64,000 nt of DNA. Origin: Prorocentrum cordatum (taxonomy: Eukaryota; Sar; Dinophyceae; Prorocentrales; Prorocentraceae). The notes beneath the pieces are model-generated. The model had not been told where the DNA came from. It saw only the letters and a program-made list of their open reading frames with translations, and searched no databases. Where the stretch lies: contig CAUYUJ010018882.1 in NCBI GenBank assembly GCA_963575745.1, forward strand, positions 618,833-682,832, in the 5' to 3' direction. The position numbers and the translations under genes were made by a program. Shown here in pieces: positions 9,411 through 20,573 of the stretch. Each line of letters opens with the position of its first letter. Within the stretch, counting starts at the first letter, position 1.

Positions 9411-9890
9411 GAATGCAGCCAGGGCCCAGCGATTCCATATCCCACGCCGTGAAGAACGAGAGAAGGCGAAGTCCAAATATCAGGTGTTCGCTAATTTGGG
9501 GGGCGATCGGCGTTGGGCGCAGAAACGTGCCGCTGTCGTTCGCTTGTTAAGCGCTCAGGGCAAATTTGAGGTCACTTCGCTGCGATCATCGACCCCGCCA
9601 CGTTATTGCCTCCCCATTGCCGTCTGCCAGGAACTGCACAATGGGAGGGGGAGGGGCCGGGACGCGACCGCGAGCCACGCAGCACGTGTGTCCTGCGAAG
9701 AAGCGTCGCACGGCATGCACAAGGAACGCAAATCCCACAACATAGCCTGCGCTGGAAATCTCGTTGTTGCCCCAGCCTGCCACCAAGCTTGGCCGGCCCG
9801 CGCTTGCAGACGGACCTTGCAGGCGTCCGGGAGAAGACCAAGCGAGCGCAGAGAGGACAGCCAGCGCCAATCGGCGGAAGTGGAGCGCGC
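9411..9890. other. spacer between two (GGA)n tracts, nothing recognised
   Basis: About 480 bp of unique-looking sequence. Open frames exist on both strands, but I recognise no domain and no frame stands out. Confidence 0.45.
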
Positions 9891-9894
9891 ACGG

Positions 9895-10315
9895 CCGAGG
9901 AGGAGGATGAGGACGAAGAGGAGGATGGGAAGAGGAGGAGGAGGAGGAGGAGGAGGAGGAGGAGGAGGAGGAGGAGGGAGGAGGAGGAGGAGGAGGAGGA
10001 GGGAGGGAGGAGGGGAGGTGGAGGAGGGGGGGAGGAGGAGGAAGAGAAGGAGGAGGAGGAGGAGGAGGAAGAGGAGGAGGAGGCGTAGGAGGAGGAGGGG
10101 TATTATGATGATGATGCTGATGATGATGATGATGATGAGGAGGAGGAGGAGGAGGAAGGGGAGGAAAAGGAGGTGGAGGAAAAGGAGGAGGAGGATGTGG
10201 AGGAGGAGGAGGTGGAAATGTGGAGGAGGGGGGAACAGGGGGAGGAGGAGGAGGAGGCGGAGGAGAAGGAGGAAGAGGAAAAGGACTAGGGCGAGGAGGA
10301 GAAGGATATGAAGGG
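9895..10315 (+). repeat. (GGA)n purine tract with short (GAT)n block
   Basis: Continuous GGA/GAG/GGAA repeats with a (GATGAT)n block at about 10104-10137. It has the same polarity as the tract at 9.06-9.4 kb. Confidence 0.9.
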
Positions 10316-10334
10316 GGGAGGAAAAAGGATATTC

Positions 10335-10535
10335 GGTCCCTTTACAAACCGAACGACACTTTACAACCGAGATAGGTCACTTTACAACGAGCAAAGGAAC
10401 GAATTCCCTGGTTTCTTTTGGGAACGACCACTTTACAACCAGAGAAGCCCACTTTACAACCAGAACGACCACTTTACAACCCAGACGGGGCTCTTTGCAA
10501 CCAGAGCGACTACTTTACAACCAACATTCAGAAGC
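10335..10535 (+). repeat. tandem CACTTTACAACC minisatellite, left array
   Basis: Seven to eight degenerate units of about 20-24 bp share the core CACTTTACAACCAGA. The same core occurs in reverse orientation (TGGTTGTAAAGTG) at 12745-12850. The 10.5-12.75 kb block is therefore bracketed by inverted copies, with GGA tracts outside both. Confidence 0.75.
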
Positions 10536-10544
10536 GCGCAGAGG

Positions 10545-10850
10545 TATCTGAGTGCCTAGGCGCTTTGCAGAGGCTTATGAGCGCCTGACCGCTTTGCCTG
10601 AGCGCTCTGCAGAGTCTCATGAGCGCCTAAGTGTTCTGCCAAGGCTTATGAGCGCCTGAACGCTCTGCCGGGGATTCTGAGCGCCTGAGCGCTCTGCAAA
10701 GGCTTCTGAGCGTCTGAGCGGTTTGAAGACGCATCTGAGCGCTTGGGCGCTCTGCAGAAGCGTCTGAGAGCCTAGGCGCTTTGGAAAAAGCCTCTGGGAG
10801 CCTGGGCGCAGTGCAGAGGCTTCCGAGCGCCTCGGCGCTCTGAAGTCTTC
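10545..10850 (+). repeat. about 29-bp minisatellite (GAGCGCCTGAGCGCTCTG core)
   Basis: Roughly ten degenerate units, each with GAGCGCCTGAGCGCTCTG followed by a short CAGAGGCTTCT-like spacer. The core is partly palindromic (GAGCGCTC). Confidence 0.7.
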
Positions 10851-10894
10851 GCAAATCGAAATCGAAAGCTGCTTGCGATATCCAAACCATTCAA

Positions 10895-11930
10895 CTTCAA
10901 ACCCGCATGCGTTGGGTAGAATTTAACCAGCGATTTCTTGGGCACTTTTCGCCCTCCTGGGCACGCATGCTCCCGCAATTGCGCAGACATGCGGTTTTGC
11001 GATTGTCACGAGATGGGGCACGAGGACAAACACGGCTCATGATGCACAAACAAACACACACACACAAAAACAACAAAGCCACAATTGGACATCCACACGC
11101 ATTGGCTAGAGTTGTACAAGCGCGTCCTTGGCCACATGTCTGTCCTCCTGGGCGCGCATGCTTCCGCGAATGCGAGACATGCGGTCTTGTTATTGCCAGG
11201 CGATGAGGCGCGAGGGCGGAAGTTGTCTCTGTAGTGGCTCGAATGTTACCATCGACTTCTTGGTCGCAATGCCGCCCAGCTCCTGGGCACGCATGCTAGC
11301 AGTTGCGAAAACATACGGTTGTCGCGATTGTCAAACGATGAGGCACGAGGACAAACATGGTCTATGATGAAAAACAGCAATTTGAAATCCACATGTATTG
11401 GCTAGGGTGTTAACATCGATTTGTTTTCAACATTTCCGCCCTCTGGGGTACGCATGTGACCGCGGACGCGAATACATACGGTTTTGGTACTGCCAAACGA
11501 TGAGGCGCAAGGACTAAACTTGTCTGTGAGGCCAAACACACACATTGAATTCCACACGTACCGGCTAGAACTTTACCATCAATTTATGGGCAACATGTCC
11601 GACCTCTTGAGCACGCATGCTTCCGCAATTATGAACACATAGTGTTGCTTGCTATTTCCAGGAGATGAGGCGCGATGACAAACGTGGTTTTAGATACAAA
11701 AAAACATGGGATATCCACATGCATTGGCTAGACATGTATCAATGATTTCCGCCACCGCTCGCTTCCCTGAATGAGCATGCTTCCGCACATGCGAAAACGA
11801 TGAGGCGCGAGGTCAAAATATGTTTACGATGCAAAACAATGAAATCCGCATGACGTGGATGGAATGTGACCAGCGATTTCTTGGCCACATTTCCGCCCTC
11901 CTGGGTGCGCGCGTGTTCCTCCCCGTCTGT
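10895..11930 (+). repeat. about 155-bp satellite array, seven diverged units
   Basis: Units start near 10900, 11090, 11235, 11390, 11550, 11710 and 11845. Each reads roughly: CATGCATTGGCTAGA, a TTNACCATCGATTTCTTGG block, CACATTTCCGCCCTCCTGG, CACGCATGCTTCCGC, then GATGAGGCGCGAGGACAAA. Divergence between units is high, so the array is old. No coding content was seen. Confidence 0.75.
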
Positions 11931-12059
11931 TGCTGCGAACGTGTATTGTTCTCGATCTCCAGAAGAAGAGGATTTGCAGGCAGAGGTTATGAGGCTCCAA
12001 AAAAGCGATGCCAATTTATGGCTTGGATATACAACGAATTTAAACCGCCAAGGCCTGTC

Positions 12060-12600
12060 TCCAGCCTGTAGCGGGAGGGTATCTACTGGATTTCAATGTG
12101 GTTCCAAGAATTCCTTTATGGATACCCCAAGGGTAACAGTACGACGCCACTCGGACAGGTGCTGTTGAGTTATAATTGGGTCGTGGCGGGATCCCCAGTA
12201 GTATTCCTGTATGGATTCGAAATCAAGGATTACGATTGGATTCCAATGCGATATACTTCGTATTCGCCAATATGAGTCTGATGGGATTCCAAGAACGTCG
12301 GTTCCCATTTGTCGGATTGGAACCCACCGGCATACCCACCTGGTTTCCATATAGTGCCCCCGGTGCGTTTCCCGCAGCATTCCAATGAGAAAGCGTCTCA
12401 ATTGTTATCCAATGGGGTTCCAATCGGTTTCCATAATGAAGGGCCCTGACGGGCTTCAATAGGAAGCATCCTTATCGGATTCCAATAGGACGCTCGTAGG
12501 CCCCATATCGAAGAACCTTGTGGGATACCAAATGAGATTCAACTGGTGCCAACAGGATCCTAGTGGGAAGGGTGCCAATGGGATTCATGTTTGATACCAC
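12060..12600 (+). repeat. degenerate repeat built on GGATTCCAAT
   Basis: The motif GGGATTCCAATNGG or close variants recurs at irregular 35-50-bp spacing across about 540 bp. Some copies are inverted. The region is AT-richer than its surroundings. Confidence 0.55.
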
Positions 12601-12744
12601 CATTGGGAATCCGCCACTTCACACCTTCTCGCTTCAGACGGGTCACTTCACAAGCAACACGCTTCAGAGAACGAAATGTATCCCTGACGTGGACTCGCGG
12701 AGGTTTCGGAATTTGAAGAACATCTGTCACTCATGTGCGTTTAC

Positions 12745-12850
12745 TCGCCTGGTTGTAAAGTGGCCTTCCTGGTTAAAAAATGCCCTTCTGGGAAAACGCA
12801 TGCTGGTTATAAATGCCCCATCTGGTTGTAAAGTGGCCGTTCCGGTTGCA
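12745..12850 (-). repeat. CACTTTACAACC minisatellite, right (inverted) array
   Basis: Four degenerate units carry TGGTTGTAAAGTGGCC or variants, the reverse complement of the core at 10335-10535. The array ends just before a short (GGA)n tract at 12866-12900. Confidence 0.7.
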
Positions 12851-12865
12851 ATGCGACCCGCGCGC

Positions 12866-12900
12866 GAGGAGGAGGAGGAGGAGGAGGAGGAGGAGGAGAA
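12866..12900 (+). repeat. short (GGA)n microsatellite
   Basis: About eleven consecutive GAG/GGA units. Confidence 0.85.
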
Positions 12901-12904
12901 GGAA

Positions 12905-13335
12905 GAGGAGTTGGAATTGGAACCAATTGCGGATGCAATTGCCTGTCCGCTTTAAAGCGTGGCTCTCTGCTGCCGCCTGACAAGGTCGGACTTGCAAAGA
13001 GCCTTGGGGGGGGACCCCTGCTTCAATGCGGTTCAAATATTATCGGCCTGTTCGCGTGGGGTGGCCCGAACATTCCTTGCCCAGAGAGGACAACTGCTTG
13101 TCGGCAATTGCCCCCCACACACGCTACAGAACCATATCTTCGAATAGGTGTGGAAGTTAAGAAAGTGGGATTGGTGCAGCCAGCCCCCCGCTACATGTAT
13201 GCGACCCCCAGCAGCGGGAGAGAGGATCGAACCATCCACATTCACGAGTTCAGGACAGTCAGTCTTCCACCACTCCTGGGCGGTGGCAGCTGAAGCCGAT
13301 CCAAAACATTTGAAACACCTCCTTTTACACTCCGA
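12905..13335. other. spacer, nothing recognised
   Basis: About 430 bp with no recognisable coding, RNA or repeat signal. Confidence 0.4.
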
Positions 13336-13354
13336 GAGCCTGTGAGCCGAGAGA

Positions 13355-13560
13355 AAAGAGGAGAGAGCAGCAGCAGCGGGGCGGGGCGGGGGGGGGAGGG
13401 GGCGGGGGCACCCCCTCGTTGTTCCTTCCGCGCTCCAGCTGGGCAGAAAGGAGGGGGAGAAGGAGAAGGAGGGGGAGGAGGAGGAGGAGGAGGAGGAGGA
13501 GGAGGAGGAGGAAAAGGAGTAGGAGAAGGAGGAAGAGGAGGAAGAGGATGATGGGAAGGA
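13355..13560 (+). repeat. (GGA)n purine tract
   Basis: A G-rich run followed by GGA units, densest at 13460-13555. Confidence 0.85.
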
Positions 13561-13564
13561 GAGG

Positions 13565-14060
13565 AAGTTGTACCCTTCCCGAACATGTTTTTTGTGCAGA
13601 GAAGGGTCGTCTCGCATACCTGTCACCCCCCCTCCCCATCGGCAGCGTGGCTATATGACGGCATGCCGCGGTCTTCGGCCCCCCTGACCCTACCCACGGG
13701 GGCCAGCAGCGCGCGTTCTGTTTCCGCCCCGCCCCCGCCGAATCTGACAAGTGCGCGGCAGTGGTAGTGGACAGCGCGGCGGCGATTGCCCCGCCATCTC
13801 TTATTCGGACACAGGGGCGTGCCGACAAAAAAACGCGGACAACGCAAGGAGGCGGAAACGGGCATGACAGCGAGGAGCCGAGGAGCGAGAGAAAGGGGGG
13901 AGAGAACGAGGGAGGACGACAGGAAAAGGACAAAGCGGGCCGACAGACAGAGGGACGGGAAGACGGGGAGGGGGCGGCGGAGAAATGGGGAGGGAGAGAT
14001 CGGGGGAGCACACAACGCACAAAGGCAGGGAAACACAACGAGAAGGGACGGGCAAGGAGA
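13565..14060. other. spacer grading into purine-rich DNA, nothing recognised
   Basis: About 500 bp. The second half becomes G/A-rich and leads into the next GGA tract. Frames here are low complexity. Confidence 0.4.
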
Positions 14061-14061
14061 A

Positions 14062-14215
14062 GGGGGGAGGAGGCGGAGGCGGAGGCGGAGGCGGAGGAGG
14101 AGGAGGAGGAGGAGGAGGAGGAGGAGGAGGAGGAGGAGGAGGAGGAGGAGGAGAAAGAGGAGGAAGAGGCGGAGGAGGGGGAGGGGCATCAGAAAGAGGA
14201 GGAGGAGGAGGAACT
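14062..14215 (+). repeat. (GGA)n tract at the 3' end of the LINE
   Basis: Nearly perfect GGA/GGC-type units. Read on the LINE's coding (minus) strand this is (TCC)n, and it directly follows the element's last bases, a doubled AAAGAGTTCC. It is therefore either the LINE's microsatellite-type 3' tail or part of a (TCC)n target. Confidence 0.85.
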
Positions 14216-14259
14216 CTTTGGAACTCTTTGATAACGGATCCTGTCCTGGGGGGGGCGGC

Positions 14260-15078
14260 TTAAGCCCTGGGATCGCCTCGGCCTTGAGGAGGCCGCGGCG
14301 CCTGGCCCTGGCCAGGCCTGGACGGAGCCGCGGGCCCATCCTCCGCTCCGACCTGGGCCCCCAAAGGCCCAGCAGCCTGGCCAGGCAAGGCGGCACCTGG
14401 GTTTTCCTGCTGCGGGGCGCTGGCGTCCGCAGAAACACATGCAGCAGCATCGCGGGCCAGGGTGGCCTCCCGAACGGCTTTCGGGGGCCCTTCACGCCGA
14501 GGAAGAAAAGGCCCCTTCTGAGCCTGCACAGATTCTCGTTGACATTGCGATTCTTACCCACACAGCTAGATGCAAGGCTCGACGGTGTGATGGTGACATA
14601 CTGTCCACACACCGAGCAGACGTGCAAGAATCATTTTTTCCACATACTGAATTCTTTGAGAGAGGTGAAAAGCCGCGCACATGCCCTGCCCACAAATGGC
14701 AGGGCCTGTCCTCTCTCCTGGGGGGGCCATGGCTCCAACCTGTGGTTTCGCAGGGGGTCCAGAGTATTAAGCTGCCGAAAATGCCCGAACTTTGTATATG
14801 TGCAAAACTCTCTCGCGTATGGTGCACCACCAATATTTTTGGCTAGAACCGCATGGCTCTAATGCATGGTCCGACGCTGCTGCCAGCGCTGCAAATCTGG
14901 GGGCCCTAGGAGCCCTCGTGGTGGGGTTCCTCTCGGCCTTGTTCTTTACTTCGGCCTCCGCTGCCGACACCAAGGCACGTCTGGCCCTTGGGCGGATCAG
15001 CGCAGCTGTGACATCAACTATGTCCGTGTTTGGGACCCTCCCCACCGCGCCCGACCGCGCCAGCTCCGACGCCTCCCC
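14260..15078 (-). pseudogene. LINE C-terminal region, decayed
   Basis: Downstream of RNase H the product continues with GRVPNTDIVDVTAALIRPRARRALVSAAEAEVK and ...SSQKYWWC. This resembles the post-RNase H segment I know from other dinoflagellate LINE polyproteins. Further on are Cys-containing pieces (CSVCGQYV) and an Ala/Pro-rich end (SAPQQENPGAALPGQAAG) that stops at 14260. Frames shift several times, so exact boundaries are uncertain. Confidence 0.6.
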
Positions 15079-15081
15079 CGC

Positions 15082-15702
15082 TCAACAATCAGCGCTGGCG
15101 TTGCCAGAAGCGAAAACGAGCCTCTCTGGCGTGTCTAGCTTCTGCAGGGCTTCCTCCTCTTGGTGGGAAGGGATCCACACTAGCTGCAGGTCTTGATTCC
15201 TGCCATGGTACGCCTTGCGGGCCCTGGTCCACAGGTCCTCATTGACCCCTACAGGGTCAGCAACCGCAAACCGACGGACCCAAGTCCTGGCAAGCGTTTC
15301 GTGGTCCGTCACAAATGTGAATTCGCACTCAGCTGGAACATTCTCGAGCGCAAGACAAAAAGCAAGGAGCTCGGCCCTGGGGACAGACTGCTTCTCCCCA
15401 AGGAGCGGGGCGCCGAAGGCCTCCCCGAGAGCCGAGGAACCGTGAGTCCCAAGATGGAGGCCGACAATCGCGGCCCCCGCCCTTCTCCTCCGGGGGTCGC
15501 CTGAAAACTTCCCTCCAGAGCCGCCTCCAAACATTACAACGCTGCCTAGATATCTACCGTTGGCGAAGCCACTGCCATGAAGCCGAATGCTCAGCTGCCC
15601 GACGTGGTGCTCGTCGAACTGCGGGGCAGTCTGCTCGATGGACGGGGGGCCCCTGAGCCAGAACGCGGGCATTGCCTCATGCTGAACTGCCGCCTGTGCC
15701 AC
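15082..15702 (-). pseudogene. LINE RNase H domain
   Basis: The open segment contains SVVMFGGGSGGKFSG, VPRAELLAFCLALE, TFVTDHETLA, VWIPSHQEEE and SGNASADC. These are the four RNase H carboxylate regions plus the catalytic His loop. The first aspartate is Gly (GGG where TDG is expected) and the frame ends just after the last Asp. RNase H removes the RNA strand of the cDNA hybrid. Here it follows RT, the usual LINE order. Confidence 0.8.
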
Positions 15703-15751
15703 CAGACAGTCCGTCTTCTAAGTCCTCGTGGCCAGTGTTCTTCTCGCATTT

Positions 15752-16350
15752 CTATATACGACGATGCGAAGTTTCGTCCGTGAGGCCGCAACGTGGGCAG
15801 ACGGCCGTGCTGATGATAACTCCTTCTTTCCTGCGCTTGGTACGTGTCCATTGACCTCCCGCAGCGACTATGAGGTTGAGCGCCGCTAGATCCGCAGCGC
15901 CCTCTTGATGAAACTTCCTTTGCTCTCTGCGTATTCCCCAGACATCAGCACCCATTTGAACCCCTTGGTCGTCTTCTTGATTGGCCGCCTGCTTCCAGTA
16001 AATCGTGAGCATGTCGTTGACGAGGTCACCAAGGATGACCGTGCGCTCCCATTCCTGCTTGTATTCCTCGTCCGTGCTGCTGGGTACTATCCACGCCTGG
16101 AGCTGGCCATCTGGTAGCGGTCTGTCCCACTCCGTGGCGCTGATGGGGCTCCATCCGATGTCCATGAGGGTTGCCTGTAGTGTGGCGATCATGCCTTTGA
16201 CGTATGCCCATCTCCTACGCCCAGCCTGTAGTAGTCCGTTTCTGATCTTACCCCATACCATTTTAACTCCTTGATGTATTGATGGATTCACTTGCCATGA
16301 TGCCAACAATTCTGAAACAACACTCTTGCGCAACTCCAACCCAGGCCCCC
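15752..16350 (-). pseudogene. LINE RT-RNase H connector with broken zinc finger
   Basis: The segment MELRKSVVSELLASWQVNP... ends with CPRCGLTDETSHRRI, then an in-frame TAG, then KCEKN. The pattern C-x2-C...H...C matches the zinc-knuckle-like connector found after RT in this LINE group. The TAG splits it and a frameshift separates it from the RNase H frame. Confidence 0.7.
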
Positions 16351-18490
16351 TGTCATAGAGCTCGATGACCAGGGTAGTGGTAAGGCACTTTCCACCCTGA
16401 AACCCACCTGCTAGTTGTCCTGCTTTGACGTCGTAACTTGGTCAGGGGTCCAGGGGCCACGCCGAAATCTTGATGTCCGTAAGTCGCTTGTGGTAGTACA
16501 CCAGTGGCCCATAGCCCTTTGGACTCTTTCGCCAGTGCTGTAGATCTTCGCATCCTCTTGATTATGCCGAACCGCTTCGTGGCGTTGCTGATGCGCTTCC
16601 TGAGGGTACGTACTGTGCGCTTCCTTGCTGCTGTGTCGAGCCCGAGGTCCTTGGTGTGGTTCGCTGCGTTGACTGGTCTGCCACACCGCCTAAAATCCTC
16701 GCGGTGTCCTTGACCATCTGCCTGTCCGTGCCAATGAGCACTGTCTTGTCCGAGATGGTGAGTCTCTGCTGCCGTATACCTTGCGCCAGTGCCAAGGCCA
16801 CCTCGATCAGCTTCTCTGGGGCCTCGTTGTGCGTGCCATCCGTTCTGGCGACTGTGTCGTCGACGAGCCTCCATAACCATGCCCTCGGTGAGAGGGTGTG
16901 GGCCCTCTGGAGAACCGGGTGTCGAAATACCCTCGCGAGGCTCACGCCTCTGGGGGATCCAGCAACTATGGAGCGGCTAACTCCAATCGGCTTGCTCAGG
17001 ACTGCCTTGTCTTTGATGAACCTCGAGGCCGCGAACATCAGCACTTCCAATTCGACTACCACTGCCGGATATCCCCATTCGCGAGCTATTCTCATCAAGA
17101 GGACCAGGCTGACGCTGTCGTAGAACTTCTCGGTGTCCTTCAGGATCGCGAGGCTGGCGATGCCGATCCCATGTGCCGACTCGTCTGGCACTGCTCTCAA
17201 CAATCCTGCTCTGAGGGCCAAACTGCCGCGGATAGCTGTGACCCAATGATCACTCAACGCACTGATCCACTCACTGCAAGGCGACGATCGCGTTCGGCTC
17301 CACAGCTTCACTGGTAACGGCAACATTCCCAAGACACGTTCTCCCCCAGCTGGTTTGGGGACCACTGCTTCAAGGGTAGCAAACCAGTGACTGGGCCACG
17401 TGCCAGCCCTCTCGCATGATGAGCTCCACCAGCCGCATCCGTGCCTCCGCAGGGAGCCTCTCGATGTCATGTAGTTTGAGCCCATCCACTCCACCAGCCT
17501 TGTTTGCGCTGGTGGCCGCCATCGGTCCGTCGAACTGCTCCAGCGTGATGGGCCCCAGGTCCTCCTTGCGCGCCTGTGTGTGCATGAGGCGCAGCTCTGT
17601 CTCGATATCTTCCCGTGAGTCTTCACGACCTGTCCATACCTTACTCCATCTTTGGGCCTTTGTCCTCATCACCACCTCAGGACCCGCCGAGCTTTCACCG
17701 TTGTGGAACTGCTCCTTGACAGCCTTTGTTGGGTCTTTGACTTGTCTGTGTAGGATCCCAGGCGACTCCGACCACATCTTCTTGGCCCATTTCGAAGACT
17801 GCTGCTTCTGTGCTGTCATGCCCCGACTAACTGCAATCGCCAGGTGGTTCTCAATCTCGCCTTTGATGCCAGCCAGCTCCGATAGCGTTTGTAGCTGTAG
17901 CATCCTGTCATCTGCGTCGTATCTGTCGTACTTCTTCCCAAACGCATTCTCCAAACCCAGGCGACGTTACTCCATGTGCGAGGTGGAAAGCTGCCGCGCG
18001 CATTCCTTCTGCTGCCTGGGGTCAGTGCCGTTGACTCTGAGGGCCTCGAACCTGGTGATGAGGGTGCCGAAGATAGCCCAGACCTCCGCTGGCTGGTGAG
18101 TAATGTGCGCCCTGCCCGGAGTCGCTTTCGATCTCTGCCACCTGATAGCAAAACCACCACCTCTGCCTCGGTAAGCGTCCGCCTCCTTGTCGTCCATCGT
18201 CTCTGCACCGATGATCGCCTCCCCCAGAGCTGTAACCCAGGCCGCATACTCCCCATAGATAGCCTGCTCCATGAGACTTTGCTGCTCGCCGCGATGTAAA
18301 AGAAGTGGCACTATCTCTTCCATCTGGCTCGTGCACATCGGAGGGGTGCCTTGTGCCATAGCTGAAAGCCAGCTCGCTTCGTCGATGTAGTACTGCGTGG
18401 TGACCTTCTCTGTGTTTGATCCTGGCGGTGGTTCCATGTGCTCGAACTCTTCTCGCATGTGGTCGGGAAGCTGCTCCAAGACGGCGCAGT
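16350..18490 (-). pseudogene. LINE reverse transcriptase and preceding linker, frameshifted
   Basis: Two phases are used upstream of 17.38 kb: ...MEQLPDHMREEFEHMEPPPG... up to a TAA at 17967, then ENAFGKKYDRYDADD...GGVDGLKLHDIERLP. After a frameshift near 17.38 kb RT continues with FATLEAVVPKPAGG, SLAILKDTEKFYDSVSL (motif A, catalytic Asp) and WLWRLVDDTVA (motif C, the DD pair). After another shift near 16.69 kb the thumb region continues (KRTVRTLRKRISNATKR). Catalytic residues survive but the frame does not. Confidence 0.82.
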
Positions 18491-19370
18491 CGAGCTGACT
18501 CCCTCTTCTTGCTGCTATTGCTCTCTGGATCCGGTTGCTTCTTCGACGGTAGCACCATTGGGGGCGGTCGGGGGAGCTGTAGATGTCGATGCCACCAGGC
18601 TTGCGAACGACCTGCCAGTATGAGCCGCAAACCAGTGTGTGTCATCCATGGCACAGCCGCGACTGCCTCTATACGAATACCCGCCGAAATATCTTCTCTG
18701 GCCACCGCAAAGTCGATGAGGCTGCCTTTGCCTTTGTCGCTGGTGACTTCAACATTGGGCCGAATAACCTTCCCTCCGGGTCGCTGAGGGAGCCCTGACT
18801 TCTCAACTGCCGACGGCGTAAGATTCCAATCTGCCATGATGACCCACGGGTCCGCGATGCTGCCGATGACCGTCGCTAAGGCCTTGATATTCTCAAAGTT
18901 GCTGCCTAGCATGCCTTCCTTCGGCAATACTTAGAGGGAGAACAAGATGATGTTGCCCGATTTGAGGTGGAGATTCATGGCCGTGAACCCTCGAAATGGA
19001 TCCCGACTGCCGCTGGCGATGAGGTGCGCCCTCATCTCGTCGTACGTGGTGGTCGCCAAGCGCGTCTTGGCGAGGATGAACTCTCCCCCACTGTTCCCGA
19101 ACTCTGAACGCTTCGTGGGCGTGGCCGCCGTGGCCGCCGCCTTCCAACCGTCCTTGGACAGCTTCTTCTTGACCTTCGCGATGCCAGCCGCGGGGATGTG
19201 CGTCTCCGTGAACGCGAAGACGTCCGCTAGCTGGATGTTCTCGTTGATGAACTTGTGGGGCTTGGATCCCCACTGAGTGATGTTGCTCAAGCAAATGCAC
19301 GTATTCTGGCACTGCTCCCTGTCGTGACCTCGAGACGGCTGCGCGCTCCCATTCTCAATCGAGTCGCATC
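18490..19370 (-). pseudogene. LINE AP-like endonuclease domain, decayed
   Basis: Order of motifs: CICLSNITQWG (Asn strand), VFAFTETHIP (catalytic Glu), then an in-frame TAA at 18931, WVIMADWNLTP (the D-x-N strand), LIDFAVARED (Asp) and MTHTGLRLIL (His). This is the exonuclease-endonuclease-phosphatase fold that nicks target DNA to prime reverse transcription. The stop falls between the second and third motif. Confidence 0.8.
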
Positions 19371-20402
19371 TGGGGCGAAGCCTCACTGGGTCCGACAGGG
19401 TGCCAACCGCGCTGAACATGTGCCTGCTCAGCAGCAGCAACGCCAGTAGCAGCCGCCTGGCTGCCACCAGGAGGCTTGGGCCTCCGTGCTGCTGCCACCT
19501 CAGCTGCCGCCTTGGCCTCCGCCTTGTTCTCTTCAACGATCTTGGCGATGGCCTCAGCCCTTTCCTTCTCGGACATGGGGTCTGGCTCCTTCGCCGCCGC
19601 CGCAGGTGCAGCACCTGCGTCCCTGGTAGATTGTGGAACTGCCTGAGGAACTTGCTGCCCTCCGACTTCAACCTTGCGCTTCTTCTCGGCGTGCCCCGCC
19701 TTGTTGCGCCTCGCCTGGTCGACCATGGCAACGAGCTCCTGCTCCTTGGCCCTCGCCGCCTTGACCAGGTTCTCAAGCGCGCCGGCGTCCGCCCTGAACT
19801 TCGCGAGCTGGTCCTTCTGCTCCTGCTCGAGGTCGTCATCGTCCTGGAAGAGCGCGGGGTCACAGGAGAGGACCTGCTCAGCCTTCTGGCACGTGCCTTC
19901 TGATTCTGCTTGCGCCGTGCGTATGAGAGTGCATGCGCTGGGCCTCGAGCACTTCAGCAGCCGCCTGATCCATCTGTCTCTGTAGCTTCTTGATGTTCTC
20001 CTCCGCATCGCGGTGCTTCTTGGCGATGCCCTCCATTTTGGCCTTGGCTGCGTTGCCCTTCGCGATCGCTTTCTTGGGGGCCGCGGACTTAGGCAGCACC
20101 TGGACCTCGGTTGCTGCCTTCTGCTCAATGGAGGACTGGAGGGCGCCAAGATGAGCTTCCAATGCAGAGGCGGGCCCCATCTTTGCCAGCGCCGTGGCCA
20201 GCTGCTTGCACACCACTTCGGCGTAGATGCCCTTGGCCCAAGGTGGCTTCGTGCCGCTGGCCTGCTGCTTGTCTGCCCACAGGACCACTTCCGAATCGCA
20301 CTTCTTGCAGAAGCCACCGTTCGCCTTGATTTTATAGTCATACTCCCAGTTCTGACAAGTGTCACACCTCGACCAGCCCCAGTTCTTCTTCGACGCCGCC
20401 AT
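19355..20402 (-). pseudogene. LINE N-terminal region: zinc ribbon plus coiled coil
   Basis: An ATG at 20402 starts MAASKKNWGWSRCDTC; the second pair FCKKC places cysteines at residues 13, 16, 32 and 35. A long charged helix follows (KKHRDAEENIKKLQRQM). A frameshift near 19.92 kb leads to a second coiled-coil-like stretch (LEQEQKDQLAKFRADAG, EKERAEAIAKIVEENK). A further shift near 19.37 kb joins the endonuclease. The role is probably RNA or nucleic-acid binding; that is inferred from the ribbon. Confidence 0.7.
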
Positions 20403-20549
20403 CGCGATGTCACTGCGCTGGCAGTGACCGATGCCGTGAGAGGGGAACTGATGCTCCAGCAGGAGCTCACAAAATTCACTTGGGGTCTGGCCGCGGTGAC
20501 AGCGGTATCCGTTTCTGCCAATGCGGGCGCAGCCCGCGAATGCATAAGC

Positions 20550-20570
20550 CTTGAGCCAAAATGGTTACGG
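20550..20570 (-). other. dinoflagellate spliced-leader (DinoSL) relic capping the LINE
   Basis: On the coding strand the bases end GTAACCATTTTGGCTCAAG, 20 of 21 matches to the conserved DinoSL over its full length (one G-to-A change). It lies about 150 bp before the LINE ATG and immediately after a (TCC)n run. Only a trans-spliced mRNA carries this leader, so the inserted DNA was copied from mature mRNA. Confidence 0.9.
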
Positions 20571-20573
20571 CGG

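Larger units (their letters stand above)
14216..20570 (-). mobile_element. full-length but decayed dinoflagellate LINE (non-LTR retrotransposon)
   Basis: About 6.35 kb reading leftwards: DinoSL relic, leader, zinc-ribbon/coiled-coil region, AP-endonuclease, RT, Cys-containing connector, RNase H and C-terminal region, then a stop and short 3' end. The coding frame is broken by at least seven frameshifts or in-frame stops (near 19.92, 19.37, 18.93, 18.49, 17.97, 17.38, 16.69, 16.35 and 15.75 kb), so it is dead. (TCC)n on the coding strand flanks both ends. The SL at the 5' end shows the inserted copy came from a trans-spliced mRNA. Confidence 0.9.

Noticed and set aside
9025-10311. 428-codon plus-strand frame
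   Set aside because: It consists mainly of Gly and Arg runs coded by GGA repeats, so it is low complexity and not a gene.
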